Virus record (IMG/VR): IMGVR_UViG_3300020183_000117 | Span: 1 to 51,427 of that record | DNA from: a virus | Strand: one strand, 5' to 3' | Length of the DNA: 51,427 bases | Part shown: positions 23,922-33,226 of the stretch, piece by piece | How positions within the stretch are numbered: the first letter of the stretch is position 1 | Layout: each line of letters opens with the position of its first letter | Translations under genes and position numbers: made by a program | Notes under the pieces: generated by a model | The model's database searches: none | What the model was told of the DNA's origin: nothing | The model's input: only the letters and a program-made list of their open reading frames with translations

Positions 23922-25316
23922 ATGACATTAAGAAACTTTAGAGTCAATAAAGGATTATCAGTAGGTGATATCGTAATTGACGCTTCAACAAACAAGATAA
24001 CAGGCTTATCGACCTCAGCACCATCGGCAGACGGTGATGTGGCAACAAAAAAATACGTAGACGACAGTCTATCGGTTTTGAGTCAATATTCAATTCAAGC
24101 AGGCAACTCTGCAGTAACAGTGACTGACACAGGATCAGGGTCAATTGCTATCATGACTGATAGCACTGATGTTGTGACTGTGACTTCTGCTACTACCACA
24201 ATCGCAAACAATGCCTCTTTCAGTGCGGATTTGACCTTAACAGGATCTAACAAAACAGTGACTCTGTCACCAACTGGAACTGGCACAGTGTCAATTGCAC
24301 CAGCTAGCACATTGACTTTAGGTACTGCAGGAGTAACTTCTACTTTGGCAGGTAACATTTCAGCTACCACATCCAACCAGACAGTAACCCTGTCACCGAC
24401 TGGAACTGGTACAGTGACCATTTCACCAGCAGGTGCATTGACCATCAACCCAACTGCGGCTTCAACGATCAACAACACGTCGATCGGACAATCAACAGCG
24501 GCAGCGGGTTCATTCACCACATTGACAGCAAGTTCAACTTCAACCTTCAATGGCGCAGTGACTATTAATTCCGACCTGACAGTGAATGGTACGCAGACCA
24601 TACTTAACACACAAACATATGAAGTGGCAGACAACATGATCGCCATCAACAGCAACGTGTCTTCCGCAGCACAGATGCCAAGATTCTCCGGTGTACACAT
24701 ACACAGAGGCACAGGGTCAGATGCGCTGGAACAAGACGTATATTGGATCTGGGACGATGCATACAACGATGACGCATCCACGATATTCCCAGCAGCAGCG
24801 GGCGGTGCTTTCACAGCCATGAGATCCACCCACAACGAGGGAGCAGGACTGCCAAACGATGATTTCACACTTGTGGACATCCGATGCAGAGTGATCAATG
24901 CCACAGCGACCTCAGCTCAGTACGCGGACATCGCGGAAAGATTCGCAGCAGATGCTCCAATGACCGAAGGCGCAGTGGTTATGTTGGGCGGTGCACAAGA
25001 GATCACAGAAACAGCAGATGAACTTTCTGATCAAGTTTTTGGTGTTATCTCTTCAAAACCGGCCTACATGATGAATGCAGGTGCAGGTAACAATGAATCA
25101 CATCCTTTTGTGGCTATGACCGGTAGGACTCATGTGAGAGTAACTGGTTCAGTAAACAAAGGTGACAGATTGGTATCATCTAGCGTAAAAGGTACAGCTA
25201 GAGCTGCTCGAACTGGCGAATCTATCAATCCTTTCCACGTAATTGGAAGAGCTTTAGAAAGCAAATCCGATGAGGGTATTGGAATGGTAAATTGTTTCGT
25301 TCAAGCAAAGAACTAA
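23922..25316 (+). CDS. Tail-fibre protein with YADIAE C-terminal domain
   Basis: A 464-aa protein. N-terminus ASTNKITGLSTSAPSADGDV then ATKKYVDDSL is a common fibre opening. Two copies of TVTLSPTGTGTV plus PA-rich repeats lie at about 105-175, then LTVNGTQTILNTQTYEVADN. The C-terminal 150 residues begin SAQYADIAERFAADAPMTEG and continue GGAQEIT, FGVISSKPAYMMN and GRTHVRVTGSVNKGD. This YADxAE-type domain ends many marine phage fibres and resembles the self-cleaving fibre chaperone (peptidase G2-like) region; whether it cleaves here is unknown. A perfect terminator follows. Confidence 0.7.
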   Translation: MTLRNFRVNKGLSVGDIVIDASTNKITGLSTSAPSADGDVATKKYVDDSLSVLSQYSIQAGNSAVTVTDTGSGSIAIMTDSTDVVTVTSATTTIANNASFSADLTLTGSNKTVTLSPTGTGTVSIAPASTLTLGTAGVTSTLAGNISATTSNQTVTLSPTGTGTVTISPAGALTINPTAASTINNTSIGQSTAAAGSFTTLTASSTSTFNGAVTINSDLTVNGTQTILNTQTYEVADNMIAINSNVSSAAQMPRFSGVHIHRGTGSDALEQDVYWIWDDAYNDDASTIFPAAAGGAFTAMRSTHNEGAGLPNDDFTLVDIRCRVINATATSAQYADIAERFAADAPMTEGAVVMLGGAQEITETADELSDQVFGVISSKPAYMMNAGAGNNESHPFVAMTGRTHVRVTGSVNKGDRLVSSSVKGTARAARTGESINPFHVIGRALESKSDEGIGMVNCFVQAKN

Positions 25317-25342
25317 TAAGTAAAATACTTCCTCAGTAGTTG

Positions 25343-25366
25343 AAAAGGGCCGCAAGGCCCTTTTCT
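25343..25366 (+). terminator. Rho-independent terminator
   Basis: Perfect 9-bp stem AAAAGGGCC-GCAA-GGCCCTTTT with a GNRA loop, ending in T's. Confidence 0.9.
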
Positions 25367-25375
25367 CGTCTATAG

Positions 25376-25383
25376 CATAAATA
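25376..25383 (+). promoter_or_regulatory. Late promoter CATAAATA
   Basis: One mismatch to the consensus, about 80 bases before the ATG at 25466. The leader contains the 14-bp perfect palindrome CGAGCATATGCTCG (25420-25433). Confidence 0.55.
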
Positions 25384-25465
25384 TCTACACTGTTTGGCTC
25401 ACAATGTAATAGAGCTCTGCGAGCATATGCTCGTTGAAATATTTTTATAGAGAGGATCCACAGGT

Positions 25466-28400
25466 ATGGCGATAGGCCGTATATCTGGATCGGTGTTAAA
25501 GAGTAATCTTACTCGAAACGGCGTCGATCTAGCATTTGAAACAAACCTACTGTATCTTGACGTGACCAACAGTCGAGTGGGTATAGGAACCTCTGAACCA
25601 ACAGCAGCACTACACGTAAACGGCAACACCACGATCACAGGAAACCTCAATGTGAGTGGTTCGGTGAACTTCGAGGCCAGCGCATTAACAATCAATAACC
25701 TCAATACCGGCGCAATACTAGTGGACGACAACAACATCACCGGAATCAGATCCAACGAAGACATTGTTATTTCGGCTGCGGGCACAGGTAGAATAGTATT
25801 AAAGAACACTATAATTGCCAACACGCTACAATCAGATGACAGCACAGCCATTCAAATCAATGATGGTGTGAATATTTCCGGAACTTTAAATGCTCAAACT
25901 TTAGTAACAAATACTATCAGTTCAGAAGATTCAACAGTTATACAAATCAACGATGGTATAAAAGTAATTGGATCAACAGTGATACAGGGATCATTTGAAT
26001 TTGATGATGGTACTTTTATAAGATCTTTTACCGGAGCAGCATTAACAGCCAATAGAACTATTTCATTTCCTGATGCCAACGGTACAGTAATTATTGAGGA
26101 TGTAGATACAGGCAATACCGTTATAGGCGGGTGGACCATTAATGGCACTACTGTGTCATCAAATGATTCTTCATTAATTACAGTTAATGATAGTGTTGAT
26201 ATAATAGGGACCTTGACTACTCCTACTATACAAACAAATAATATTTCAAGTGCCGACTCATCTGCCATTCAAATCAATGATAGTGTAAACATATCCGGTA
26301 CGCTGACGGCGAATTCAGGATTGATAGCCAACGGTATCACTTATCCCTCCACAGATGGCTCTGCCAATCAAGTATTGATCACCAATGGTGCTGGACAGTT
26401 AAGTTTTACAAGTTTGAGCGCTTTCACTGGTATCACGTTCGTGGGTGACGACAGCACTGGCACCACATTGAATACAGGTGAAACATTTAAAATAGCAGGT
26501 GGTTCCAACATAACCACTGCAGTGAGTGGAGATGTGTTAACAATCAATGGATTAAATCCTGCACAGGGTATAACTTTCATTGGAGATGACTCTACCGGTA
26601 CAGCGATCGCAGATGGCGGAACACTGCAAATTGTGGGTGCAGGTTCTGTGGACACGTCTATTTCTGGAAATGTTTTAACCATTACAGGCACCACTTCTAT
26701 AGATTCTTTAAACACAGGTGGTCTATTGATAGACGACAATAAGATCACTGGACAGAGGTCCAACGAAGACATGGAGATCAGCACTTCGGGCACAGGTGTT
26801 ATCACTACCAATGCTTCAATCATTCCCACCACAGATGACAGCGTGGATTTAGGATCATTAACTAAAAGATTTAGAAAAGGATATTTTGGAAGTGGAACTT
26901 TATTCATAGGAAATCAAACTATCAGTGCCAGCAAGACAGGATTGATATTCAGTGGAAGAATCAATACTCCATCTTCAATGCTGGATGAAGATGCCAAAAT
27001 AATTTCCAAGATAGGCATAGACACATCAGAAAAAGATGTGGATATCCTTGATATGGAAGACAATCGCGCCATCTTGTATTATCAAGTTTATCGAGACGAG
27101 GTCAACAACAAGATCACTGCCTCAAAAATCAATTTGATCCACGACGGGTTGACGGCTTTCATGTCAGAATCTGCTGTTATCAGCACAGGCACAATCGTGC
27201 CCGGAGATGAACATGCTTCACGGGCAGTGCTAGAAGGAACTAATATAGTCTACAAGATTGAAGGAAATTCTGCCATAAACAGCATGCAGTCTTACAAGAC
27301 TATTTTGAGTGACACAACCGTGACGAGAAGTACAGGAAGGACCAATACCTTTCAATATGATGATATATCTACCTCGAGCACAGTGGTAGACACATGGAAC
27401 ATAGGCCAATATAGATCTGCCAAATATTTTGTCACAGCCACTGAACAAGGGGTAAATTTGCCCAACTATCACTTGAGCGCGGAAATATCCATGGTGCATG
27501 ACGGCAGTGACGCATATTTGAACATTTACAATATTGTCAACAACGGTGACGTAGATGATATTTTTATAGAGTTCACTACGGATATCACTGATGGCGTGGC
27601 TAGATTGAAAGCGAATTCCACCGGCGGTTTATTAAATTTGAAATTCCATAGACTGTTATTGGCAGATGACGAGGGTGGAGACGAAACCGTTTTTCAAAAG
27701 ATCATCGGCACGGTCACTGCATCAACTTCTGCTACCACTCTAGATTCCTTCCATATGACCGATACCACGGCAGCTTTCTATACCATATCAGCGCATGATG
27801 ACGACAACACACAATCCAGCTTGTCAGAAGTCACTGTGGTGCATGATGATGCTCAAGCGTATGTCATGGTAGGGCCGCAACTGACCACAGATGGCGTAAT
27901 ACATTTGACTTTTTCTGTGGAGATTTCAGGCAACAAAGTATATCTGAAGGCCGCAGGTAGCCAAAGCACAATAAAAATTTCTGGATATAGAGCTAGTCTA
28001 CATAGACCACCGGCTGGTAATGCCAATACTAGTTTATCGGCACAAGGTATCACTTTCGTAGGCGATGATTCGTCAGGCACAAGGATTTCAGATAACGAAA
28101 CGGTTAAAATTGCAGGTGGCACGGGTATAACCACATCCATGGAGGGAGACACCCTGACCATCACCGCCACTGGATCTGCTGAATCCACAGCCGAGGGATT
28201 GACTTTTGTGGGCGATGATAGCACGGGCACTCGCATATCAGATGGTGAAACAATAAAGATCACAGGGTCCGGTGGTATCACCACTGTGATGAGCGGAGAT
28301 ATACTTACAATAAATGGACCCGCGGCATTTACTTTCAGTGTGGCAGGAGATGACAGCACACAACGTGCAATAACCACAGGAAACACACTAAAATTTGTGG

Positions 28401-28594
28401 GTTCCAACGGTATAACCACTGCTACGGATGCCCAAGGTAATGTTACCATAAGTGGAACCACGCTTGTGACATTAAATATAGATGCCGCCGGTTCAGCTGT
28501 TGTGTATGACATAGCAGCTCTAAACCTAGATGGTGGAACTGCAGCATCAACATATGGAGCTGGAGAAACATCAGTGAACGGAGGCGGAGCATAA
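25466..28594 (+). CDS. Very large modular tail-fibre protein
   Basis: A 1042-aa protein, the largest of the fibre set. N-terminus IGRISGSVLKSNLTRNGVDL then LLYLDVTNSRVGIGTSEP. Then LTINNLNTGAILVDDN units, SADSSAIQINDSVNISGTL units (three or four copies), and five copies of a roughly 42-residue repeat of the form GITFVGDDSTGT...GETxKIAGG...TTAxSGDxLTI: two near 320-410 and three near 860-1000. Between them are two or three beta domains with HDGxxAY motifs. Repeats of this kind form long beta-structured shafts. It is followed after one base by the 28596 gene, which carries four more copies. Confidence 0.72.
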   Translation: MAIGRISGSVLKSNLTRNGVDLAFETNLLYLDVTNSRVGIGTSEPTAALHVNGNTTITGNLNVSGSVNFEASALTINNLNTGAILVDDNNITGIRSNEDIVISAAGTGRIVLKNTIIANTLQSDDSTAIQINDGVNISGTLNAQTLVTNTISSEDSTVIQINDGIKVIGSTVIQGSFEFDDGTFIRSFTGAALTANRTISFPDANGTVIIEDVDTGNTVIGGWTINGTTVSSNDSSLITVNDSVDIIGTLTTPTIQTNNISSADSSAIQINDSVNISGTLTANSGLIANGITYPSTDGSANQVLITNGAGQLSFTSLSAFTGITFVGDDSTGTTLNTGETFKIAGGSNITTAVSGDVLTINGLNPAQGITFIGDDSTGTAIADGGTLQIVGAGSVDTSISGNVLTITGTTSIDSLNTGGLLIDDNKITGQRSNEDMEISTSGTGVITTNASIIPTTDDSVDLGSLTKRFRKGYFGSGTLFIGNQTISASKTGLIFSGRINTPSSMLDEDAKIISKIGIDTSEKDVDILDMEDNRAILYYQVYRDEVNNKITASKINLIHDGLTAFMSESAVISTGTIVPGDEHASRAVLEGTNIVYKIEGNSAINSMQSYKTILSDTTVTRSTGRTNTFQYDDISTSSTVVDTWNIGQYRSAKYFVTATEQGVNLPNYHLSAEISMVHDGSDAYLNIYNIVNNGDVDDIFIEFTTDITDGVARLKANSTGGLLNLKFHRLLLADDEGGDETVFQKIIGTVTASTSATTLDSFHMTDTTAAFYTISAHDDDNTQSSLSEVTVVHDDAQAYVMVGPQLTTDGVIHLTFSVEISGNKVYLKAAGSQSTIKISGYRASLHRPPAGNANTSLSAQGITFVGDDSSGTRISDNETVKIAGGTGITTSMEGDTLTITATGSAESTAEGLTFVGDDSTGTRISDGETIKITGSGGITTVMSGDILTINGPAAFTFSVAGDDSTQRAITTGNTLKFVGSNGITTATDAQGNVTISGTTLVTLNIDAAGSAVVYDIAALNLDGGTAASTYGAGETSVNGGGA

Positions 28595-29335
28595 TATGGC
28601 AAACAAGATACAAATAAGAAGAGACACGGCAGCGAACTGGACTTCAACCAATCCCACGCTGAGTCAGGGAGAGATCGGTTTTGAAACAGACACATATAAA
28701 ATCAAAATTGGAAATGGCTCGTCAGCATGGGCCGATCTAGGTTATTTCACTGCTGCTGGTTTATCGGCAGCTGAGGGTATCACTTTCGTGGGCGATGATA
28801 GCACAGGAACAAGAATTTCAGATGGAGAGACCATTAAGATAGCGGGCGCAGGTTCAGTGACCACGGCAATGAGCGGAGACGTGCTCACAATCACAGGATC
28901 CGGTGGAGGGTCAAACATATTGACAGTGGTCGGAGATGATTCAACAGGAACATCATTTAATTCAGGGGAAACTTTAAAAGTTGCTGGTGGAACGGGAATC
29001 ACCACGGCGATGTCGGGAGATGTACTTACCATCACAGGTGTGCCACAGGCCACTATGACATTTGTGGGAGATGACTCCACGGGCGTTACCCTAAACAATG
29101 CAGAGACATTAAAGATTGCAGGATCGGGCGGAATAACCACTGCAGTGTCTGGAGACACATTGACCATCGATGGTTCCGGAGTGGCCGGCGGTGGCGGATT
29201 TTCATTGAAAGTGGCAGCGGACGATTCCACTGCAAGAACTATCAACTCGGGGGAGACAATACAGTTCGTGGGATCCGGTGGTGTCACCACCACTAGTGAT
29301 TCCGAAGGAAAGATCACCATCTCGGCAGCGGGAGT
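26429..29335 (+). repeat. GDDSTGT repeat family, nine copies over two genes
   Basis: Copies of an about 42-codon unit at roughly 26429-26560, 26567-26690, 28046-28170, 28196-28320 and 28335-28465 in the first gene, and four contiguous copies over 28775-29335 in the second. The core reads TFVGDDSTGT, then GETxKIAG, then TTAMSGDVLTITG. Copies near the gene boundary (28196 and 28775) are almost identical in protein, suggesting exchange between the genes. Confidence 0.85.
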
Positions 29336-29723
29336 GACTGGGCTATACAGCAGGACCACTGCCAACGCGACCACTGCCAGCATAGCAAACGCAGCCACAG
29401 GCAACATCACAATAACAGGATACAAAGGTTATGCACTGTACAAGGTGCAAACATCTGCCGCAGCATGGGTAAGAATTTATGTGAGTACCGCTGCCAGATC
29501 GAGCGATTCGTCAAGGGCAGAAGGAGCAGACCCAACACCGGGTGCTGGTGTGGTAGCAGAGGTCATTACCACCGCGGCACAAACTATCTTGATCAGCCCT
29601 GCAGCGATAGGATACAGCAATGAAAGCACACCATCAACTGATATCTACTGCGCAGTCACCAACAAGAGTGGCTCTACCACAACAATCACAGTAACATTGA
29701 CCCTCGTGGCACTGGAGGTGTAA
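28596..29723 (+). CDS. Fibre protein with Mtd-like N-terminal domain and GDDSTGT repeats
   Basis: A 375-aa protein. Residues 1-50 (KIQIRRDTAANWTSTNPTLS, then GEIGFETDTYKIKIGNGSSA) match the short N-terminal domain found in the major tropism determinant and many phage fibres. Four tandem GDDSTGT-type repeats fill residues 60-245. The last 130 residues are a beta domain with YKGYALYKVQTSAAAWVRIY, likely the exposed tip. It starts 1 base after the preceding fibre gene and ends 1 base before the subtilase, so the three are one operon. No reverse transcriptase is present. Confidence 0.7.
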   Translation: MANKIQIRRDTAANWTSTNPTLSQGEIGFETDTYKIKIGNGSSAWADLGYFTAAGLSAAEGITFVGDDSTGTRISDGETIKIAGAGSVTTAMSGDVLTITGSGGGSNILTVVGDDSTGTSFNSGETLKVAGGTGITTAMSGDVLTITGVPQATMTFVGDDSTGVTLNNAETLKIAGSGGITTAVSGDTLTIDGSGVAGGGGFSLKVAADDSTARTINSGETIQFVGSGGVTTTSDSEGKITISAAGVTGLYSRTTANATTASIANAATGNITITGYKGYALYKVQTSAAAWVRIYVSTAARSSDSSRAEGADPTPGAGVVAEVITTAAQTILISPAAIGYSNESTPSTDIYCAVTNKSGSTTTITVTLTLVALEV

Positions 29724-29724
29724 G

Positions 29725-32460
29725 ATGGCAGACAGGCCCTCAACATCGGCACCCTATATACAGCTAAAGGAATTCTATGTCGTGGTCTATAATTTTGACG
29801 ACTTACAATCTATATACAGTGACTTGGAAACACAGGATCAAACTCCCCCAGGACTGGAACTGACCCGCGCCATTGAATGTGTCGAACGTAGGCCAATGAG
29901 CAGGGGGACCCTTTATCTGATGACCCAGTGGGAAGCCAATCAGCTTAAAACGGATCCACGAATAAAATCAGTAGAAATAAGTCCGAGAACGTTGGGCTCA
30001 ACACCGGAACTATTCGTCGAAGAAGTATCAACCAACACCACAGAACAGACTAGCACGGCATGGGATAAGTCCTTCACCACCTCCAGCAACCATAAGAACT
30101 GGGCCCTATTGCGATGCTGGGAGGGCTCTAATAGAAACGGCTGGGGAGGCTCCGGATATTCAGGTGACGGGGAACAAGCTAGTGCCGCCGTGACAGGAAC
30201 CATAAGACTGACACAGACCGGAAGAAATGTGGATGCAGTAATAGTGGACGAAAACGGATTGCCATGGACCCATCCAGAATATGCATTAAATGCGGATGGC
30301 ACTGGTGGAACCAGAACCGTGCAATACAACTGGTTTCAACACGATCCTGAAGTCAGAGGAATTGCTGCCAGCAATTATACCTATTCATTAGGTTCCCACT
30401 CCACTCATGTGGCCGGCACGGTGGCCGGAAATACCCAAGGCTGGGCTAGAAATGCCAATATCTACAACATTTATTTCGGTGCTGGCGGGGGAGATACCGG
30501 ATACGTGATGGACTACATAAGACAGTTCCATGCAAATAAACCAGTCAACGCAGCCACCGGCAGGAAGAATCCAACCATCTGTAACAACAGTTGGGGTTGG
30601 AGTATCTTCCCAGGGGCATGGAGTTTTAATGACATCACCGCGGTGACCTTTCGAGGTGTAAGAAATGTTCCGGCGGGTGGTATCACAACTTTCAATGGAT
30701 TCAGCGGAGTATGCACAAGCTCAACAAGATTGGCCACATTGGTTAATTTTGAAAACAATGGAAACAGAATCACAACGACAGGCACAGCAGACCAGGGAGA
30801 AGGCAGTATCGTGTCAAACCCATCTTCATGGACCAGAGACTCTAATTATCATGCCAGCATAGCGGGGGTCACACAACCATCGGCCAGCTACAGCATAGTG
30901 ATCAACACCGACACTGTGAATGCAGGTGTGAGAATACAGAGTGACGTGTCGGCGGGAGGCAGTTCCGGGACCACAACTCTCACGACCAGCATTACGGTGA
31001 CTAGACAGAGCGACAGCACCGTTGTGAACACTTTCACGGTGGGACCTGCATCAGACAGCACGGCCAACACAACCAACATCATAGATGAGGAAATCACACT
31101 GGCATCAAAAGGCAATTACACTGTAACCTATGCAACCACAATCAGCAACGCTGGCGTCACATCACCTGTTTATGCCTTTGACATGGACATATTGATAGAC
31201 AACGATCCGTCCATCACAGATGCAGCAACGGTGACCACGCTGGCAACCTCCTTATTGGGCTCAGCTAGCCTTACATCTAGCACGACCCCAACTGTGGGCA
31301 ACAACGACGACGGATATTGGACATTGAATCTGCCTTTCAATGTGAAATTTTTTGGAATCAATTACAATCAGATTTTTGTGGGAACAAACCACTATGTGAC
31401 TTTCGGTGGTGGATCCACTAACTTTAGCAATTTAGGAGAAGCCAATCCTGGATTTCCAAAGATCATGTGGTGTTCATTTGACAACTCGGTGCAGAGGATT
31501 TTCCATGGCACAGAAGGTACAGCACCAAACAGGACTTTTAGAATAAGAGTGGAGGGAAATGCCGGCGACACGGGTACTTTGGGCAGCCCCGGCATGGTGA
31601 ACGAATGGGTATTCTATGAAGCAACTCCAGAACAGATAGACCTCCAATTGGGAGTAAACAACCGTAAAACAGTAAGTGGTAACACTTTCACCACAGCTCA
31701 GCTGAACGCCTGGGGATTTATATCTAACCAGCGTATACCTTATAGGGTCTCCGTATTGGATGAGGATCTAGAGGACATGATCGACGAAGGTGTGATCACT
31801 GTGGGTGCCGCTGGAAATGGCAGGTGGAGGCACGACGTGCCAGGTGGGCAGGATTGGAACAACACGTTCGAGATGGCTAACAGATACCCCGACAGCGTGG
31901 CCAATCCATATCCCTACATGAGAGGCACCAGCCCCACTGCCAATGACTCCGCGGGCGATGGCAGCTCCACCGGAACCTATGACATTCCCAACATCTGCGT
32001 GGGTGCCGTTGACGCAATAAGCGTGGACAAGAAAGTTGTTTTCAGCGATTGCGGAGAAGGAGTGGACATTTTCGCACCGGGCACATTCATAGTAAGCGCA
32101 TATACGGCTGGGGTCACTGATCCGAGATCAGGCAGTTTTTTTGTGAACAAAGTGTCAGGCACCAGCATGGCTTCTCCCCAGGTCTGTGGAGTGCTCGCTT
32201 GTGCGCTGGAAACCTATCCAGAAATGAATCAAGAGCGTGCCAAAGCCTACATCACTGGCATTGCCAAAGCCGATCAGCTGACAGCCACATCCGGGGGTCC
32301 TACTGACATTAGAGATCTACAGGGAGCACCTAACTTATATTTGTTCTACAGGCCCGAAAGACCCTATGATGGCAATGTTTATCCTAAAATCAACTACAAA
32401 CTGCGCCCCGCTAGCGGAGCCGTTTGGCCAAGACCTAGGATAAAAAGAACCTTAAATTAG
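29725..32460 (+). CDS. Subtilisin-like serine protease (S8), virion-associated
   Basis: A 911-aa protein. Catalytic residues of subtilases can be placed: Asp175 (AVIVDENGLPWTHPEY), His228 (GSHSTHVAGTVAG), oxyanion Asn698 (TVGAAGNGRW) and Ser814 (SGTSMASPQVCGVLA). About 400 residues are inserted between the His and Asn blocks, including a beta domain at 525-645 (YWTLNLPFNVKFFGINYN, FVGTNHYVTFGG). Residues 1-160 could be a propeptide or virion-anchoring part. There is no signal peptide, which fits a particle-bound enzyme. As last gene of the fibre operon it may process fibres or digest host surface protein; neither is shown by the sequence. Confidence 0.88.
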   Translation: MADRPSTSAPYIQLKEFYVVVYNFDDLQSIYSDLETQDQTPPGLELTRAIECVERRPMSRGTLYLMTQWEANQLKTDPRIKSVEISPRTLGSTPELFVEEVSTNTTEQTSTAWDKSFTTSSNHKNWALLRCWEGSNRNGWGGSGYSGDGEQASAAVTGTIRLTQTGRNVDAVIVDENGLPWTHPEYALNADGTGGTRTVQYNWFQHDPEVRGIAASNYTYSLGSHSTHVAGTVAGNTQGWARNANIYNIYFGAGGGDTGYVMDYIRQFHANKPVNAATGRKNPTICNNSWGWSIFPGAWSFNDITAVTFRGVRNVPAGGITTFNGFSGVCTSSTRLATLVNFENNGNRITTTGTADQGEGSIVSNPSSWTRDSNYHASIAGVTQPSASYSIVINTDTVNAGVRIQSDVSAGGSSGTTTLTTSITVTRQSDSTVVNTFTVGPASDSTANTTNIIDEEITLASKGNYTVTYATTISNAGVTSPVYAFDMDILIDNDPSITDAATVTTLATSLLGSASLTSSTTPTVGNNDDGYWTLNLPFNVKFFGINYNQIFVGTNHYVTFGGGSTNFSNLGEANPGFPKIMWCSFDNSVQRIFHGTEGTAPNRTFRIRVEGNAGDTGTLGSPGMVNEWVFYEATPEQIDLQLGVNNRKTVSGNTFTTAQLNAWGFISNQRIPYRVSVLDEDLEDMIDEGVITVGAAGNGRWRHDVPGGQDWNNTFEMANRYPDSVANPYPYMRGTSPTANDSAGDGSSTGTYDIPNICVGAVDAISVDKKVVFSDCGEGVDIFAPGTFIVSAYTAGVTDPRSGSFFVNKVSGTSMASPQVCGVLACALETYPEMNQERAKAYITGIAKADQLTATSGGPTDIRDLQGAPNLYLFYRPERPYDGNVYPKINYKLRPASGAVWPRPRIKRTLN

Positions 32461-32487
32461 TGTAAAACACAAAACCCAACACACATA

Positions 32488-32518
32488 TTGACAGATCTTT
32501 GTTTTCGTGTTATAAATA
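32488..32518 (+). promoter_or_regulatory. Hybrid sigma70/late promoter TTGACA-N17-TATAAATA
   Basis: Consensus -35 TTGACA (32488-32493), 17 bases, then TATAAATA (32511-32518), which serves both as a sigma70 -10 (TATAAA) and as the exact T4 late octamer. Predicted +1 near 32524. The gene could be read before and after the sigma switch. Confidence 0.7.
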
Positions 32519-32568
32519 CAGCTGACACAACAAGAACACAAACACACACACAGAAAGGAGTTTAAGTT

Positions 32569-32958
32569 ATGTCAAACATCAAATCAAAAAGCGGCTACGA
32601 GATACGTGCCGATCTATTAGGACTTGCCAAACAAATGGCGGAGTTCAACTACAACATCAAGCTAGCAGAATACGAAGCCACCGTGAAGAAGGACGGCGAG
32701 CAAGTGGTTGCTGAGTTCAAGGCCCCAGTGATGACGGCAGAGGACATCATCGACACTGCAAAGAAGTTCAATGAGTTTGTGACCAATGGTTCAAATGTCG
32801 CGGAACAGACCAAAGTATTGATGGAAAACGTGAAGACTTTCAATGAGAAGGTGCAGGAGAGTTTCAAACCTGAGACCATCCAGAAGAATATGAAAGAATT
32901 TCAGGACAACGTCCAGAAGTTCTACACAGTTTTCACCAACGGTGTAGCTAAAAACTAA
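32569..32958 (+). CDS. Conserved small protein, function unknown
   Basis: A 129-aa, mostly helical protein: SGYEIRADLLGLAKQMAEFN, then DIIDTAKKFNEFVTNG and a C-terminal coiled coil with phasin-like spacing (VKTFNEKVQESF, NMKEFQDNVQKFY). I recall similar short proteins in marine T4-like phages without known function. It has the strongest combined promoter in the window and an AAAGGAG ribosome site, so abundant expression is likely. It could be a structural or host-takeover protein; the sequence does not decide. Confidence 0.65.
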   Translation: MSNIKSKSGYEIRADLLGLAKQMAEFNYNIKLAEYEATVKKDGEQVVAEFKAPVMTAEDIIDTAKKFNEFVTNGSNVAEQTKVLMENVKTFNEKVQESFKPETIQKNMKEFQDNVQKFYTVFTNGVAKN

Positions 32959-33019
32959 AACCCAAAAAAACGACGCTCCGAGCTCGGCAACGGGCTCGGT
33001 GTGCCAATAGGAATTTTAA

Positions 33020-33196
33020 ATGTGGCCCTACAACGAACACGAAAATGATATGCTGAGCCAACCCAATAAAAAGATTCAGCGTGATAGAGAAAACGGCAGA
33101 CCTTTGTATTTGGCCCTGCTAGGTGTGATTCTCATCGCGTTGCTGGTGCTGGCCGTGGCTACATCAGTGAAAAGCTTCATGGTAATAGGCAACTAA
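33020..33196 (+). CDS. Small single-span membrane protein
   Basis: A 58-aa frame: MWPYNEHENDMLSQPNKK, a basic stretch, then one membrane helix LALLGVILIALLVLAVA (about residues 31-47) and a short tail SVKSFMVIGN. The charge pattern suggests the N-terminus stays in the cytoplasm. A weak ribosome site (AGGA) precedes it. It lies in line between two other small genes. Function unknown. Confidence 0.6.
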   Translation: MWPYNEHENDMLSQPNKKIQRDRENGRPLYLALLGVILIALLVLAVATSVKSFMVIGN

Positions 33197-33226
33197 TATC
33201 GGAAACATTTTTGAGGTAAGTACATT

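Noticed and set aside
26429-29335. CRISPR-like array
   Set aside because: The repeats are in-frame protein modules of about 125 bases with coding-type divergence, not short identical repeats with spacers.
28596-29723. Diversity-generating retroelement, because of the Mtd-like N-terminal domain
   Set aside because: No reverse transcriptase and no template/variable repeat pair is visible nearby; the domain is widespread in fibres.
21726-29723. Long minus-strand frames opposite the fibre genes (up to 280 codons)
   Set aside because: They mirror Thr/Gly/Asp-rich repeats, giving Val/Pro/Ser-rich shadows with no domains or ribosome sites.
32965-33005. CCGAGC/GCTCGG hairpin as a terminator after the 32569 gene
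   Set aside because: A stem is possible but no T-run follows, so termination is not supported.
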